Part shown: one piece after another, positions 24,998 to 33,417 of the stretch
Layout: every line of letters starts with the position of its first letter
How positions within the stretch are numbered: position 1 is the stretch's first letter
Source of the DNA: Thiohalocapsa halophila
Lineage (GTDB): Bacteria; Pseudomonadota; Gammaproteobacteria; Chromatiales; Chromatiaceae
Reading direction: 5' to 3'
Length of the DNA: 41,657 bases
NCBI RefSeq assembly: GCF_016583825.1
Contig: NZ_NRRV01000053.1
Location: 1-41,657, forward strand
Translations under genes and position numbers: made by a program
The notes under the pieces: model-generated
Database searches by the model: none
What the model saw: the letters and a program-made list of their open reading frames with translations, nothing else
Told to the model about the DNA's origin: nothing

Positions 24998-26026
24998 ATG
25001 AGGATCAGCACCTTGGCCGAGTCGCTCGGCATCCGTCCCAAGCCCTACCGCATCCTGACGCTCGACGGCGGCGGGGTGCGCGGCATCATCCCGGTGCTGT
25101 GGCTGGAGCGCCTGGAGAAGTACCTGGGCGGCCCGGTCTACACGCACTTCGACTTGATTGCCGGAACCAGCGTTGGCGCCATCCTGGGGTGCGCCTTCGC
25201 CCAGGGCATGACGGCCTCGGAGGTCCGCGCGATGTGGCTCGACGCTGCCCACACGGCATTTGCGCGGCCGGTGGGCTGGCGCGACCACGCCCGCCGCGCG
25301 GCCTTCGCCGTCGGCGCCGGTACCAAGTACGACGGGCACAACCTCTCCGTGCTGCTGCGCTCCGTCTTCGGCACGCATCGCATGGGGGACCTCGCCCGTC
25401 CCACGCTCGCCCTGTCCTACGACATCCAGACGCAGCGCGTGCACGTGTTCAGCTCGGTCCGGGAGGATCACCGCGACCTGCCCGTTTGGGAGGTCTGCCG
25501 GGCCTCGGCCGCGGCGCCGCTGTTCTTCGACGCGCACATGATGGTCGTCGACAGCACCGGTGCCCGCCACCCGATGATCGACGGCGGCGTGACCGCCAAC
25601 AACCCGGTCGTGCTGGCGATCTCGGAGGCGGTGAGCAGCGCCGGCGCGCAACGTGGTATGCGCTTGGAGAATGTCGTGGTCGCGAGCTTCGGCACCGGCG
25701 AGGCGCCAGAGGGCAAGCCCACGGCCCCCAAGACCATCTTCGGGCACGGCTCAACCATCCTGCAGGCCCTGCTGAGCGGGGCCACGGGCACGGACCACGT
25801 CACGGCCCGCACCCTGCTGCCGGCGCACTCTTACTGGAGATTCCAGACCGCGATCGCCGCACGCCTGGAGGCGCTCGATCGCATCGAGTCGATCGACGAG
25901 CTGCAAGCCATCGCGATGGCGCGGCTCGCGGATGGCATGGACCACCGCCTCGATCAGCTCGCCCGGCGGCTTCAGGGCCGGAGCCTGGACCGTCAGCCGT
26001 GGGAGCGCCTCCGGGCTTCCGAGTGA
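24998..26026 (+). CDS. Patatin-like phospholipase
   Basis: A 342-residue patatin. The oxyanion motif DGGGVRG starts at residue 23, the nucleophile elbow is GTSVG (Ser58) and the catalytic Asp195 lies in MIDGGV; the Ser-Asp dyad is therefore intact. It should hydrolyse acyl chains of membrane phospholipids. Length and layout also fit CBASS effectors (CapV), but no CD-NTase gene is present nearby. Start at 24998 is preferred because an earlier in-frame ATG overlaps the SOS box. Its stop overlaps the cyclopropane synthase start by one base. First gene of a five-gene membrane-themed operon. Confidence 0.88.
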   Translation: MRISTLAESLGIRPKPYRILTLDGGGVRGIIPVLWLERLEKYLGGPVYTHFDLIAGTSVGAILGCAFAQGMTASEVRAMWLDAAHTAFARPVGWRDHARRAAFAVGAGTKYDGHNLSVLLRSVFGTHRMGDLARPTLALSYDIQTQRVHVFSSVREDHRDLPVWEVCRASAAAPLFFDAHMMVVDSTGARHPMIDGGVTANNPVVLAISEAVSSAGAQRGMRLENVVVASFGTGEAPEGKPTAPKTIFGHGSTILQALLSGATGTDHVTARTLLPAHSYWRFQTAIAARLEALDRIESIDELQAIAMARLADGMDHRLDQLARRLQGRSLDRQPWERLRASE

Positions 26027-27153
26027 TGGCCTGGCCGGAGGCGTTGGTGCGCGCGCGGTTTGCGGCCGCCGGGGTTCCCATCGATGGCGAGCACCCCTGG
26101 GCGATCCAGGTCCGCGACGCGCGGTTCTTCCGCGAGCTGCTGGCGCGCGGCTCGCTCGGTCTCGGTGAGGCTTACGTCGCCGGCGTCTGGGAGGCAGAGC
26201 GCCTCGATGAGACGATCCGCCGGCTGCTGGCCGCGAATCTCGACCGCATCGCGATGCCGATGGATGCCCTGCGCCGCGCCGCGCTGGCGACCGCCGCACT
26301 CTGGCGCAATCGCCAGGGCCGGCGCGGCGCCCGCGCAGCGGCGTCCTTCCATTACGACGCCGGCAACGCGCTCTTCCGGGCGATGCTCGGGCCGAGCATG
26401 GTCTACTCGTGCGGCTACTGGCGGGCGGCCGACAACCTCGACGACGCCCAGGCGGCGAAGCTCGACCTGATCTGTCGCAAGCTCGATCTGGCGCCCGGGC
26501 AGCGGCTGCTCGACATCGGCTGCGGCTGGGGCAGTCTCGCGGCTCACGCGGCCCGCCGCTACGGTGTCGAGGTGCTCGGCGTCACGCTCTCGCGCGAGCA
26601 ACAGACATTCGCCGCGCGCCGCACTGCCGATCTGCCGGTGACCATCCGGCTCCAGGATTACCGAGACGTGCGCGGGCGTTTCGACCGCATCGTCTCAGTC
26701 GGCATGTTTGAGCATGTCGGCCCGCGCAACTATCGCGCGTTCTTCGACACCGCCGCGCAGCTGCTCGCCGACGACGGCCTGCTGCTGCTGCACACCATCG
26801 GCCGGTACGACACCACCGCGCAGACCGACGCCTGGATCGACCGCCATGTCTTCCCCGGCGGCAAGCTGCCCTCGGCGGCGCAGATCGCCGCCGCCATCGA
26901 GAGACGGTTTGTCTTCGAGGACTGGCACAACTTCGGCCCCGACTACGACCGCACGTTGACCGCCTGGTGGGAGAATCTGCGCCGTGCCTGGGAGCCGCAG
27001 GGATTCGCCGCCCGCTGCGGCGAGGCGCAGCTGCGCCGCTGGCGCTACTACCTGCTCGCCTGCGCCGGGTTCTTTCGCGCCCGCCACGGTCAGCTCTGGC
27101 AAGTGGTGCTCTGTAAGCACAGCCGGCGGGCCCGGTACCGGCGGGTGGTGTGA
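26026..27153 (+). CDS. cfa: Cyclopropane-fatty-acyl-phospholipid synthase
   Basis: A 375-residue SAM-dependent enzyme that adds a methylene bridge to unsaturated acyl chains of membrane phospholipids. The N-terminal lipid-binding domain (HPWAIQVRDARFFRELLARG, GEAYVAGVWE) is followed by the acceptor motif FHYDAGNALF and MVYSCGYW, SAM-binding LLDIGCGWG (163-169), and the active-site MFEHVG (Glu229) and LLHTIGR. All core motifs look intact. It overlaps the patatin gene by one base, so the two are translationally coupled. A lipid-modifying enzyme paired with a phospholipase in a phage-like operon is unusual. Confidence 0.9.
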   Translation: MAWPEALVRARFAAAGVPIDGEHPWAIQVRDARFFRELLARGSLGLGEAYVAGVWEAERLDETIRRLLAANLDRIAMPMDALRRAALATAALWRNRQGRRGARAAASFHYDAGNALFRAMLGPSMVYSCGYWRAADNLDDAQAAKLDLICRKLDLAPGQRLLDIGCGWGSLAAHAARRYGVEVLGVTLSREQQTFAARRTADLPVTIRLQDYRDVRGRFDRIVSVGMFEHVGPRNYRAFFDTAAQLLADDGLLLLHTIGRYDTTAQTDAWIDRHVFPGGKLPSAAQIAAAIERRFVFEDWHNFGPDYDRTLTAWWENLRRAWEPQGFAARCGEAQLRRWRYYLLACAGFFRARHGQLWQVVLCKHSRRARYRRVV

Positions 27154-27156
27154 CCG

Positions 27157-27798
27157 GTGCGTCGCGCGCTCTCGGCGCTCGCCTGGTCGTTGTTGGCCTG
27201 CGGCACGGCCGAGGCCGCCGCGGACTGCCCCGGCGCCGGGCGGCTCCAGGAGGCGCTGCGGCTGGTGGAGACGGCCAACCCCGTCCTGCGCGCCGAGGCC
27301 CGCGCCTTCGACGAGGCGCAGCGCCAGCGCGACTGGTCGGCGACGCTCAAGCTCGGCTACGACACCAACACCACGCTGGAGTCCGGTGCGAAGGGACCGC
27401 GCGGGCTGCTGTCGGTGGAGATCCCGCTGTTCGATCGCAGCAGCGACCTGGAGAAGGCCGAGGCGCGCGCCGCCTACGTGGCCGAGGTGGACGCCACGCG
27501 CACGGCGTTCCTCGCCGACATCCGCAGCCTCTGCGAGCTGGCGGCCGAAGTCGGCGCGCTCGACGAGTACCGCGCCTTCAACCGCGACCGCACCGTCTAC
27601 CGCCAGGAGCGTGTCGACGAGGGCCTCGACGAGCCGGATGTGCTGTGGACCGAGTTCGACGCCGCCCAGCGCGCGGAGAACGAGTTCACGGCCGCCCGCG
27701 GTCGCCTCGAGGCCCTGCGCCTGACGCTGGCCCGGCGCTGGGGTGGCCCGCAGTGGCAGCGGCTGCGGGCGCTGCTGGAGGCGATGACGAGCCGATGA
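27157..27798 (+). CDS. TolC-family-like periplasmic/outer-membrane coiled-coil protein
   Basis: A 213-residue protein with a GTG start 3 bp after cfa. A signal peptide (LSALAWSLLACGTAEA) precedes long helices typical of TolC-type proteins (RLQEALRLVETANPVLRAEA; then a strand pair LKLGYDTNTTL and LLSVEIPLFD; then helices to the end). It is half the usual length of an outer-membrane efflux protein and corresponds to one structural repeat, so three or six copies might be needed for a channel. No inner-membrane pump is adjacent. ATGA overlap with the next gene. Confidence 0.65.
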   Translation: MRRALSALAWSLLACGTAEAAADCPGAGRLQEALRLVETANPVLRAEARAFDEAQRQRDWSATLKLGYDTNTTLESGAKGPRGLLSVEIPLFDRSSDLEKAEARAAYVAEVDATRTAFLADIRSLCELAAEVGALDEYRAFNRDRTVYRQERVDEGLDEPDVLWTEFDAAQRAENEFTAARGRLEALRLTLARRWGGPQWQRLRALLEAMTSR

Positions 27799-28910
27799 GC
27801 GCGACCGAGACCGATGTCGTGGCCGATGCCGAGCTGACGCCGCCGCAACCGGTGGCGGCCGCTATGGAGACGCCCGGCGATGATCCGAGCGCGGCCCACT
27901 CGCTGCCCACAGGCGTCGATGAGGCCGGCCCCGAGGCCCTGGTCGAAGACGAGTCCGAGGGTCCCGTACCCCTCTATGTCGGTCGCGACGCGCAGATCGC
28001 CGAAGCCGCCGAGGCGCTGCTGGCCGGCTCCAGCATCGTCGTGCGCGGCAAGCCCGGCATCGGCAAGCGCGCCTTCCTGCGCCAGGTGCGCGGGCGGCTT
28101 GCGGACCAGGGCGGGAAGGTGTGTCTGTGGCCGAATGTCAGCACCGCGAAGACCATGGGCTTCGATCTCTGCGAGCAGGTGCACGAGGCCATCGGCCTGC
28201 AGGTGCCCGAGTCGCTGATCCCGCCGCGGTTCCGGGCCTCCGCCCGGCGAACGGGCACGGTGCCGTTCCGCCACATCCGCCGTGCGGTCAACCGCATGAC
28301 GGCCGCCGATCAGCTCAATCTGGCGCTGGCGACCCTGGCCAACGTCGAGCGCAAGCGGGTGGTGCTGTTCGTGGAGTCGCTGGAGCTGCCGCCGACCCAG
28401 GCCGACATGCTGCACCAGCTCGCCGAGTATGTGCAGATCGCCGCCACCCACGAGGAGCACAACAAGCGCAACCGCATCATGCGCCTGCTGTGGCGCTTCG
28501 AGCGCCAGATCGAGCTCAAGGCGCTGCCGCGCGCCGAGGTCCGGCGCTGGGTGGAGGCATGGCTCGAGCGCCACCCCATCCACTTCGCCAAGCCGAAGCT
28601 GCGCGAGGCCTTCGTCTCGGCGGTCTGCCGCGATGCAGGCGGGGTGCCCGCAGCGGTGGAGGGGATGCTCGCGGCCGCCGCCGCCGAGCCCGAGGTCTCG
28701 CGCCGGACCGTGCGCGAGATGACCCACGAAGCCGCGGTGCAGTATCTGGACATGACGCCGCTGCTGATCATCACGGCTGCCGGCTTCATGGCCCTGCGCT
28801 ACATCTCCCGCGGCATGGGCATGCAGGAGCTCATGGTGATGGCCGGCGTGGGGACGTCGCTGTTCTGGGTCATCCTCTACTTCGCGCGGATGATGCAGGC
28901 GAAGCGGTGA
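27795..28910 (+). CDS. ATPase with C-terminal membrane anchor and atypical Walker A
   Basis: A 371-residue protein. An acidic, disordered N-terminus (~60 residues) leads to an AAA/ORC-like domain: VGRDAQIAEAAEALL, Walker A GKPGIGKR (Lys91; the usual Ser/Thr is Arg) and Walker B-like RVVLFVESLE. Two hydrophobic helices close the protein (TPLLIITAAGFMALRYI and VGTSLFWVILYFARM), so it is probably tethered to the inner membrane. Its start overlaps the TolC-like stop by ATGA. It could energise or sense membrane changes together with the neighbouring lipid enzymes; hydrolysis is uncertain given the altered P-loop. Confidence 0.7.
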   Translation: MSATETDVVADAELTPPQPVAAAMETPGDDPSAAHSLPTGVDEAGPEALVEDESEGPVPLYVGRDAQIAEAAEALLAGSSIVVRGKPGIGKRAFLRQVRGRLADQGGKVCLWPNVSTAKTMGFDLCEQVHEAIGLQVPESLIPPRFRASARRTGTVPFRHIRRAVNRMTAADQLNLALATLANVERKRVVLFVESLELPPTQADMLHQLAEYVQIAATHEEHNKRNRIMRLLWRFERQIELKALPRAEVRRWVEAWLERHPIHFAKPKLREAFVSAVCRDAGGVPAAVEGMLAAAAAEPEVSRRTVREMTHEAAVQYLDMTPLLIITAAGFMALRYISRGMGMQELMVMAGVGTSLFWVILYFARMMQAKR

Positions 28911-28919
28911 GGACCCGGC

Positions 28920-30044
28920 GTGCTCGTCCCCTCCCACCTCGCCGCCGCCCACGCCGCTTACCTCGGCGCCTGCCTGGCCACGGCGCAACAGCCGCAGCCG
29001 GCCGAGGCGCTGGTCGCGCTGGGCGGTGCGCTGATCCCCGACCTGGACTCGCCGCAGTCCTACGCCGGGCGCGTGCTGCCGCCGTTCTCCGGCTGGATCG
29101 AGCGCAATTTCGGCCACCGCACCGTCACGCACGCGTTGCTGACGCAGGCCGCCGTCGGGCTCGCGGCCTGGTGGCTGCTGCCGCCTGGCTTCTTCATGGC
29201 GCTGATGGCGGGCTGGGTCTCGCACTCGTTCGCCGACATGATGACGCCCTCGGGCGTCTGCTGGTTCTGGCCGTCGCGCGTGCGCTGCGTGCTGCCCGGC
29301 AACCCGCGCTTTCGGCTGGACATCATGGGCGGCGGCGAGCTCGGGTTCGTCATCGTCATGGCGCTCGCCAGCGTGCTGATGATGCCGCTGGCGGCGACGG
29401 GGAAGGGCAGCGCCGGGCTGATCCGCGCGGCGCTCGGCCAGCTGGAGGCGGCCCGGCAGGAGTACGACCGGGACAAGGGATCGTGGGCCTTCGAGGTCGA
29501 GCTGCGGGGGCGGGACAACGCCACCTTCGCCGATGTGTCCGGCCGCTACCCCGTGCGCGGTCCCTGGCGCGAGACCGGTCTGATCCTGGACACCGACGAC
29601 GGGCCGGTGTCGCTGTGCACCGGCTCCACCTGCGACTGGTACGCCGACCACGCGGCCATCGAGCGCGCGGGGCGCCAGGACACCACCGCCACGCCCGTCG
29701 AGGCGCAGGTCCTGCCGGTTGGGGTCTTGGCCGGACGGGTGCAGCCGCTGACGGAGCAGGGCAGCGTCTATCTGCTGGGCTCGGCCCTGGTCGGCCCCGG
29801 CGTCAAGCCGGACCCGCCGACGCTGGAGGTCGCTGGTGAGGTGCTGCGGTTCGTCTACGCCGGCCCCGCAGCGCTGGAGCGGCTTCGCGGCCGGACGCTG
29901 CGCGAAGTCGAGCTGACCATCCAGACCCGCCACGCGCCGGGCGCCGTGGTCGCAGAGCCCGCGCCGCCCGAGCCGTCGGCGCCCGAAGTGCACCCCCTGC
30001 TGCGTCGCTACTGGGTCGAGCCCACTGCCGCTCCGCCCCGCTGA
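28920..30044 (+). CDS. YdjM-like (DUF457) membrane-bound metal-dependent hydrolase
   Basis: A 374-residue protein with a GTG start 9 bp after the ATPase gene. The N-terminal half is the YdjM family: PSHLAAAHAAYLG, GGALIPDLDSPQSYAGR, FGHRTVTHALL (metal-binding His/Asp) and several transmembrane segments ending FVIVMALASVLMMPL. The C-terminal half (about 165-374) is soluble and beta-rich (WAFEVELRGRDNATFADVSG) and is not present in E. coli YdjM. E. coli ydjM is itself a LexA-regulated gene, which fits the SOS box at the head of this operon. Confidence 0.75.
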   Translation: MLVPSHLAAAHAAYLGACLATAQQPQPAEALVALGGALIPDLDSPQSYAGRVLPPFSGWIERNFGHRTVTHALLTQAAVGLAAWWLLPPGFFMALMAGWVSHSFADMMTPSGVCWFWPSRVRCVLPGNPRFRLDIMGGGELGFVIVMALASVLMMPLAATGKGSAGLIRAALGQLEAARQEYDRDKGSWAFEVELRGRDNATFADVSGRYPVRGPWRETGLILDTDDGPVSLCTGSTCDWYADHAAIERAGRQDTTATPVEAQVLPVGVLAGRVQPLTEQGSVYLLGSALVGPGVKPDPPTLEVAGEVLRFVYAGPAALERLRGRTLREVELTIQTRHAPGAVVAEPAPPEPSAPEVHPLLRRYWVEPTAAPPR

Positions 30045-30201
30045 GCTGGCAGAATTCCTCTCGACAGGTATCAGACCGACAGTAATCGCGCCAATTTTTG
30101 CGTAAAGGGCAATGGGGCGATGATAAGAAGTCTGATTGTTGCGGACCGAGCAAAAGCCTCGCGGCAAGATCCGCCCGAGACAGCTTGAGCAGGAGCGAGC
30201 G

Positions 30202-30762
30202 ATGCGCGCGTTTTGGAGCCGACTGTTGCCGCGCCGGCAACGCATCATCCCGTTTTGGATAATCGCCGGTGTAGCGATCGCCGGCCCCTGGGTGATCGCC
30301 GAGGACGGGCGACTCGGCGCCTGGTGGCGCGATCTCACCAGCGGACCGCCGCAGAGCTGCACGGTCTCCAGCGTCACCGACGGCGACACCATCCGCGCGA
30401 AGTGCGCAGGCGAGGGGACCAAGATCCGCCTGCACTGCATCGACACACCGGAGATGGGCCAGCGCCCCTGGGGCCGCGAGTCACGGGATGCCCTCCGCGC
30501 GCTGCTCCCGCCGAGAATCGGCCTGCGTCAGGTGGATACGGACCGCTACGGCCGCATCGTGGGGATCGTCGTCGATCCTGCCGACGACACCGAGATCAAC
30601 CTGGAGATGGTTGCCCAGGGTCAGGCCGCGGTGTATCCCAAGTACTGCCGCGATCAGCGCTACTACGCGGCGCAGGACCAAGCGCAGGCAGCCGGCCGCG
30701 GCATCTGGTCGCGTCCGGGGGATCATCAGCGACCTTGGGAGTGGCGCCGGGCGCGGCGGTGA
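30202..30762 (+). CDS. Membrane-anchored thermonuclease (SNase-like)
   Basis: A 186-residue staphylococcal-nuclease-fold protein. An N-terminal helix (IIPFWIIAGVAIAGPWVIAE) should anchor it in the membrane with the nuclease outside the cytoplasm. Core motifs are TVSSVTDGDTIRAKC, IRLHCIDTPEMGQ, the RYGRIVG strand and KYCRDQRYYAAQDQAQAAGR. Most catalytic positions look conserved. CAGGAG precedes the ATG. It lies 157 bp beyond the SOS-type operon and may be transcribed separately. Such nucleases are common on plasmids and conjugative elements. Confidence 0.85.
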   Translation: MRAFWSRLLPRRQRIIPFWIIAGVAIAGPWVIAEDGRLGAWWRDLTSGPPQSCTVSSVTDGDTIRAKCAGEGTKIRLHCIDTPEMGQRPWGRESRDALRALLPPRIGLRQVDTDRYGRIVGIVVDPADDTEINLEMVAQGQAAVYPKYCRDQRYYAAQDQAQAAGRGIWSRPGDHQRPWEWRRARR

Positions 30763-30815
30763 CCGGGCGCCGCGTCCGCCCGTGGCGGGACACCTTCGAC
30801 CCGGAGGCAGCGAGC

Positions 30816-31235
30816 ATGCCCGTACCGGCCGAATATGAGCGCGCGTCAGCGCAGTTCTATGACTACCTGGTGGACGCGCGCGACACCGCCGGGCTGTGGA
30901 GCACGCACGTCGCCTACACGATGACCCAGGGCGTCTTTCAGGTCTTCCGGCGCAGGCTGGCGACGGAGGATGCGATCGCCTTCGCCAACGTCCTCCCGAT
31001 TGGTCTGCGCGCGCTCTTCGTCACCGAGTGGGATGTCCACGAGGAACGGAAGCCGTTCGAGGACCGCGATGCGATGACCCGGGAAGTCCAGTCGCTGCGT
31101 CCGAACCACAATTTCTCGCCCGACACGGCGATCCGCGACGTCGCGCAGGCCCTGAGGCGGCATGTGGACGAGGCGGCGCTCGACGCCTGTCTTGCGAAGC
31201 TGCCCGCCGGTGCGGCGGAGTTCTGGACGCCATGA
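30816..31235 (+). CDS. DUF2267 protein
   Basis: A 139-residue protein of the DUF2267 type, helical, with VFRRRLATEDAIAFANVLPI followed by GLRALFVTEWD, and EVQSLRPNHNF. The function of the family is unknown. GGAGG at 30802-30806 supports the start; the preceding open frame is part of another phase. ATGA overlap with the LysE gene indicates co-expression. Confidence 0.75.
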   Translation: MPVPAEYERASAQFYDYLVDARDTAGLWSTHVAYTMTQGVFQVFRRRLATEDAIAFANVLPIGLRALFVTEWDVHEERKPFEDRDAMTREVQSLRPNHNFSPDTAIRDVAQALRRHVDEAALDACLAKLPAGAAEFWTP

Positions 31236-31852
31236 GTCCCGGCGAGGCCCTCGGTCTGCTCGCCGCATTGGCCGCACTGGCGGCGCTGCCCAGCACCAGC
31301 GTGGCGCTGGTGGTCACCCGCTCGGCGACGGCGGGATTGGCCCACGGTGTCGCCGTCACCGTCGGCATCGTGCTCGGCGACCTGGCCTTCGTCGTCATCG
31401 CCCTGCTCGGGTTGAGCGCTCTGGCGGAGGCCCTCGGCGGCCTGTTCACGCTGATCAAGCTGCTCGGCGGTCTCTACCTGGTGTGGATCGGCATAACCAT
31501 GCTGCGCGCGCCTGCTGAGGGCTCTGGCCTCGGCGCCGCGCCTGCGCCGACCGGTGGGCTGCTCGGCAGCATCCTGGCCGGCCTGTTCCTCACCCTGGCC
31601 GACGTGAAGGCGGTGCTGTTCTACGCCAGCCTGTTCCCGCTCTTCGTCGACGTGGGCCGGATCGGCTTCGAGGACCTTGCGTTGATCGTCGCGATCACGG
31701 CCGTCGGCGTGGGCGGGGTGAAGCTGGGCTACGCGCTCGCGGCGCACCGGCTCGGCCGCCTGGCGCGCGACTCCCGGATCGGGCGCATCGCGCAACGCGG
31801 TGCCGGTGGGGTGTTGGTCGGCGTCGGGGGATACGTCATCGTGACGGCGTAA
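31232..31852 (+). CDS. LysE/RhtB-family amino-acid exporter
   Basis: A 206-residue inner-membrane protein with about six hydrophobic segments. The LysE pattern is visible: ALPSTSVALVVTRSATAGLA near the N-terminus, GIVLGDLAFVVIALLGLSAL, LIKLLGGLYLVWIGITMLR, and NP-like LTLADVKAVLFYASLFPLF. It should export amino acids or related small molecules; substrate unknown. Starts by ATGA overlap with the DUF2267 gene. Confidence 0.85.
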   Translation: MSPGEALGLLAALAALAALPSTSVALVVTRSATAGLAHGVAVTVGIVLGDLAFVVIALLGLSALAEALGGLFTLIKLLGGLYLVWIGITMLRAPAEGSGLGAAPAPTGGLLGSILAGLFLTLADVKAVLFYASLFPLFVDVGRIGFEDLALIVAITAVGVGGVKLGYALAAHRLGRLARDSRIGRIAQRGAGGVLVGVGGYVIVTA

Positions 31853-31904
31853 GGGGCGCGAAGCAGGTCCGAGCCGAGCGGCCGTCAGCGCCAGCGGACG
31901 TGGC

Positions 31905-31921
31905 GCCACCGATGAGGTGGC
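31905..31921. promoter_or_regulatory. Perfect inverted repeat upstream of the AcrVA2 homologue
   Basis: GCCACC-GATGA-GGTGGC, followed by CACAATAG, which could be a -10 region, 50 bp before the gene at 31971. Anti-CRISPR genes are often controlled through such repeats by Aca regulators. No Aca-type gene is next to it. Confidence 0.5.
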
Positions 31922-31970
31922 ACAATAGCCGCCCCGGCGCGCGCAAGCCGTCTCCATCCCGCGATCCCTG

Positions 31971-33017
31971 ATGACCAGCCCTCAGCCCACCGACCCCCGC
32001 CCCCGCCAGGTTGTCACCGCCGTCGCCCGCGCCTATCCCGACGCCTGGACGCTGGTGGACCGCATGCGTGCCGGGCGCGGCGGCGAGTTCCCCGACTGGC
32101 CCGAGTGGTGCTTCCTGCCGCTTCAGGGCATCCAGGCGGTCATCGGCCGCGGTGCCGCGCAGCTACCGCCGGAGCGGTTCGCCCATATCGGCATCGTCGG
32201 GGCGCTCGCCGCCTGGCGCGTCTCCCAGGGCATCTACCGCTTCGACCCGGACCTGGCCGCCGCCGTGGCGGAGACGCCGCTCACCGGCGAGCTGCCCGCG
32301 GCGCTGCTGTACCGCCTTCCCGAATGGTGCGTCTACATCGAGACGCCCGGGCGCACCTACGGCGGCCGCCCCCTGCACGGCTTCTGGGCGCACCTCGACT
32401 ACGAGGTCGACGGCGGCAACGACGAGCTGCGCCTCGTGCTCGACGTCGCGCGCACCCCGGCCGAGGCCATGGACCCGGTCCACGGCCAGATCCCGGTCCC
32501 GCTGATCCTCGGCGGCGGCACCCTGACCGACGCGCTGGAGCGCGTCATCGAGAGCGGCAAACAGCGAGCGCAAGCGCTCGGCCTGGAGGTCTCCGCTGAA
32601 GCGCTCGGCGACGCCGAGGCACAGGCCGCCGCGGTCGCGCCCCTGGTGGCTCTGGTGCTCTACCTCTGCGCCGAGAACGCGGAGATCGGCGACGACGTCA
32701 CGCGACCGGCACGCCCTGAGCCCAAGCGCACCAAGCGCGGCCCCCGGCTCTTTCCGCCGCCGAAGGCGACGAGCTGGGACGTCGGGGTTCGCATCGGCGC
32801 GGCCCTGCGCCGCACCGCGGTCGGGGAGGGCGATCCGGCCGCATCGGCGGGCGAGGGCAGCCGCAGCAGACCGCGGGCCCACATCCGCCGCGCCCACTGG
32901 CACACCTTCCGCATTGGCGAAGGGCGCACCGGCCGCAAGGTGCGCTGGGTGGCGCCGGTGACGGTCAATGTCGAGGATACCGGGGCGCTGCCGGCGACGG
33001 TGCATCGGGCGGAGTGA
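31971..33017 (+). CDS. AcrVA2-family anti-CRISPR homologue
   Basis: A 348-residue protein that matches AcrVA2 of Moraxella bovoculi elements in order and wording of motifs. These are AAWRVSQGIYRFD (AcrVA2: GAWRNTLGIYQLD), LPEWCVYIETPGR (LPDWCVYVD), HGFWAHLDY (KGFWAIYD), IPVPLILGGGTLTDALE (VPQPFILSSGQSVAEVL), LVLYLCAE (LLWLCVAE) and the C-terminal signature RAHIRRAHWHTF with KVRWVAPVTVNV. AcrVA2 blocks type V-A CRISPR by reducing Cas12a production. The family is broad on plasmids and phages, so the target here may differ. It is convergent with the next gene. The comparison is from memory of the AcrVA2 sequence. Confidence 0.88.
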   Translation: MTSPQPTDPRPRQVVTAVARAYPDAWTLVDRMRAGRGGEFPDWPEWCFLPLQGIQAVIGRGAAQLPPERFAHIGIVGALAAWRVSQGIYRFDPDLAAAVAETPLTGELPAALLYRLPEWCVYIETPGRTYGGRPLHGFWAHLDYEVDGGNDELRLVLDVARTPAEAMDPVHGQIPVPLILGGGTLTDALERVIESGKQRAQALGLEVSAEALGDAEAQAAAVAPLVALVLYLCAENAEIGDDVTRPARPEPKRTKRGPRLFPPPKATSWDVGVRIGAALRRTAVGEGDPAASAGEGSRSRPRAHIRRAHWHTFRIGEGRTGRKVRWVAPVTVNVEDTGALPATVHRAE

Positions 33018-33021
33018 GCCG

Positions 33022-33297
33022 TTACGCCGATCCAAGGCCCTCCAGGCCTGGCATCATCGCCGCCCCCGCGTACTTGAACCCGCCTGCCCCGGTGTAGACG
33101 ACCCTCAGAGTCCCCGGCCGTCGCCCGCAGGCGGTGCACCGCAGCCGCGCCGGGATCGCCTGCACCGTCAGCCCCGGCGGCAGGCTGGCGCGGTCCAACG
33201 CAGCCGAGTGCCCGCAGCCTTCGCAGAACGCCATCAGCGCGAACCGCTCCGGCGGGAAATCATCGGGCAGATTGCCCGCCTGTAGGGGTTCGGCCAT
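33022..33297 (-). CDS. Small zinc-ribbon protein
   Basis: A 91-residue protein with two CxxC knuckles (CEGC and CTAC) in FCEGCGHSAALDR and LRCTACGRRPGTLRVVYTG, consistent with one zinc ribbon. It ends 4 bp from the AcrVA2-like gene, tail to tail. Similar short zinc proteins are frequent on plasmids; function unknown. Confidence 0.6.
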   Translation of the reverse strand: MAEPLQAGNLPDDFPPERFALMAFCEGCGHSAALDRASLPPGLTVQAIPARLRCTACGRRPGTLRVVYTGAGGFKYAGAAMMPGLEGLGSA

Positions 33298-33325
33298 GGC
33301 CTGGACTCGGCGTTGCGCGCGGTGT

Positions 33326-33338
33326 CCGATAGTATCGG
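33326..33338. promoter_or_regulatory. Palindrome between divergent small genes
   Basis: CCGATA-G-TATCGG is perfect and sits in the 120-bp gap between the leftward zinc-ribbon gene and the rightward gene at 33418, a position fitting a shared operator. Confidence 0.4.
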
Positions 33339-33417
33339 CCTACGACAGGCCCGAGCCGTGAGTCCGCGGGACCGACGCTTGCCGGTGCCGCCAACCGCCA
33401 TCCCGAGTGAGCGCAGT

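Noticed and set aside
24961..26025. Upstream extension of the cyclopropane synthase frame
   Set aside because: It is a shadow of the patatin gene; conserved family sequence begins at 26026.
24998..26026. CBASS system based on the patatin gene
   Set aside because: No CD-NTase or ancillary Cap genes are present in the neighbourhood; the operon partners are envelope proteins.
27597..30446. Very long open frame (949 codons) on the minus strand
   Set aside because: It is antisense to five well-supported plus-strand genes; its translation is low-complexity Arg/His/Gly-rich, as expected from high-GC shadow frames.
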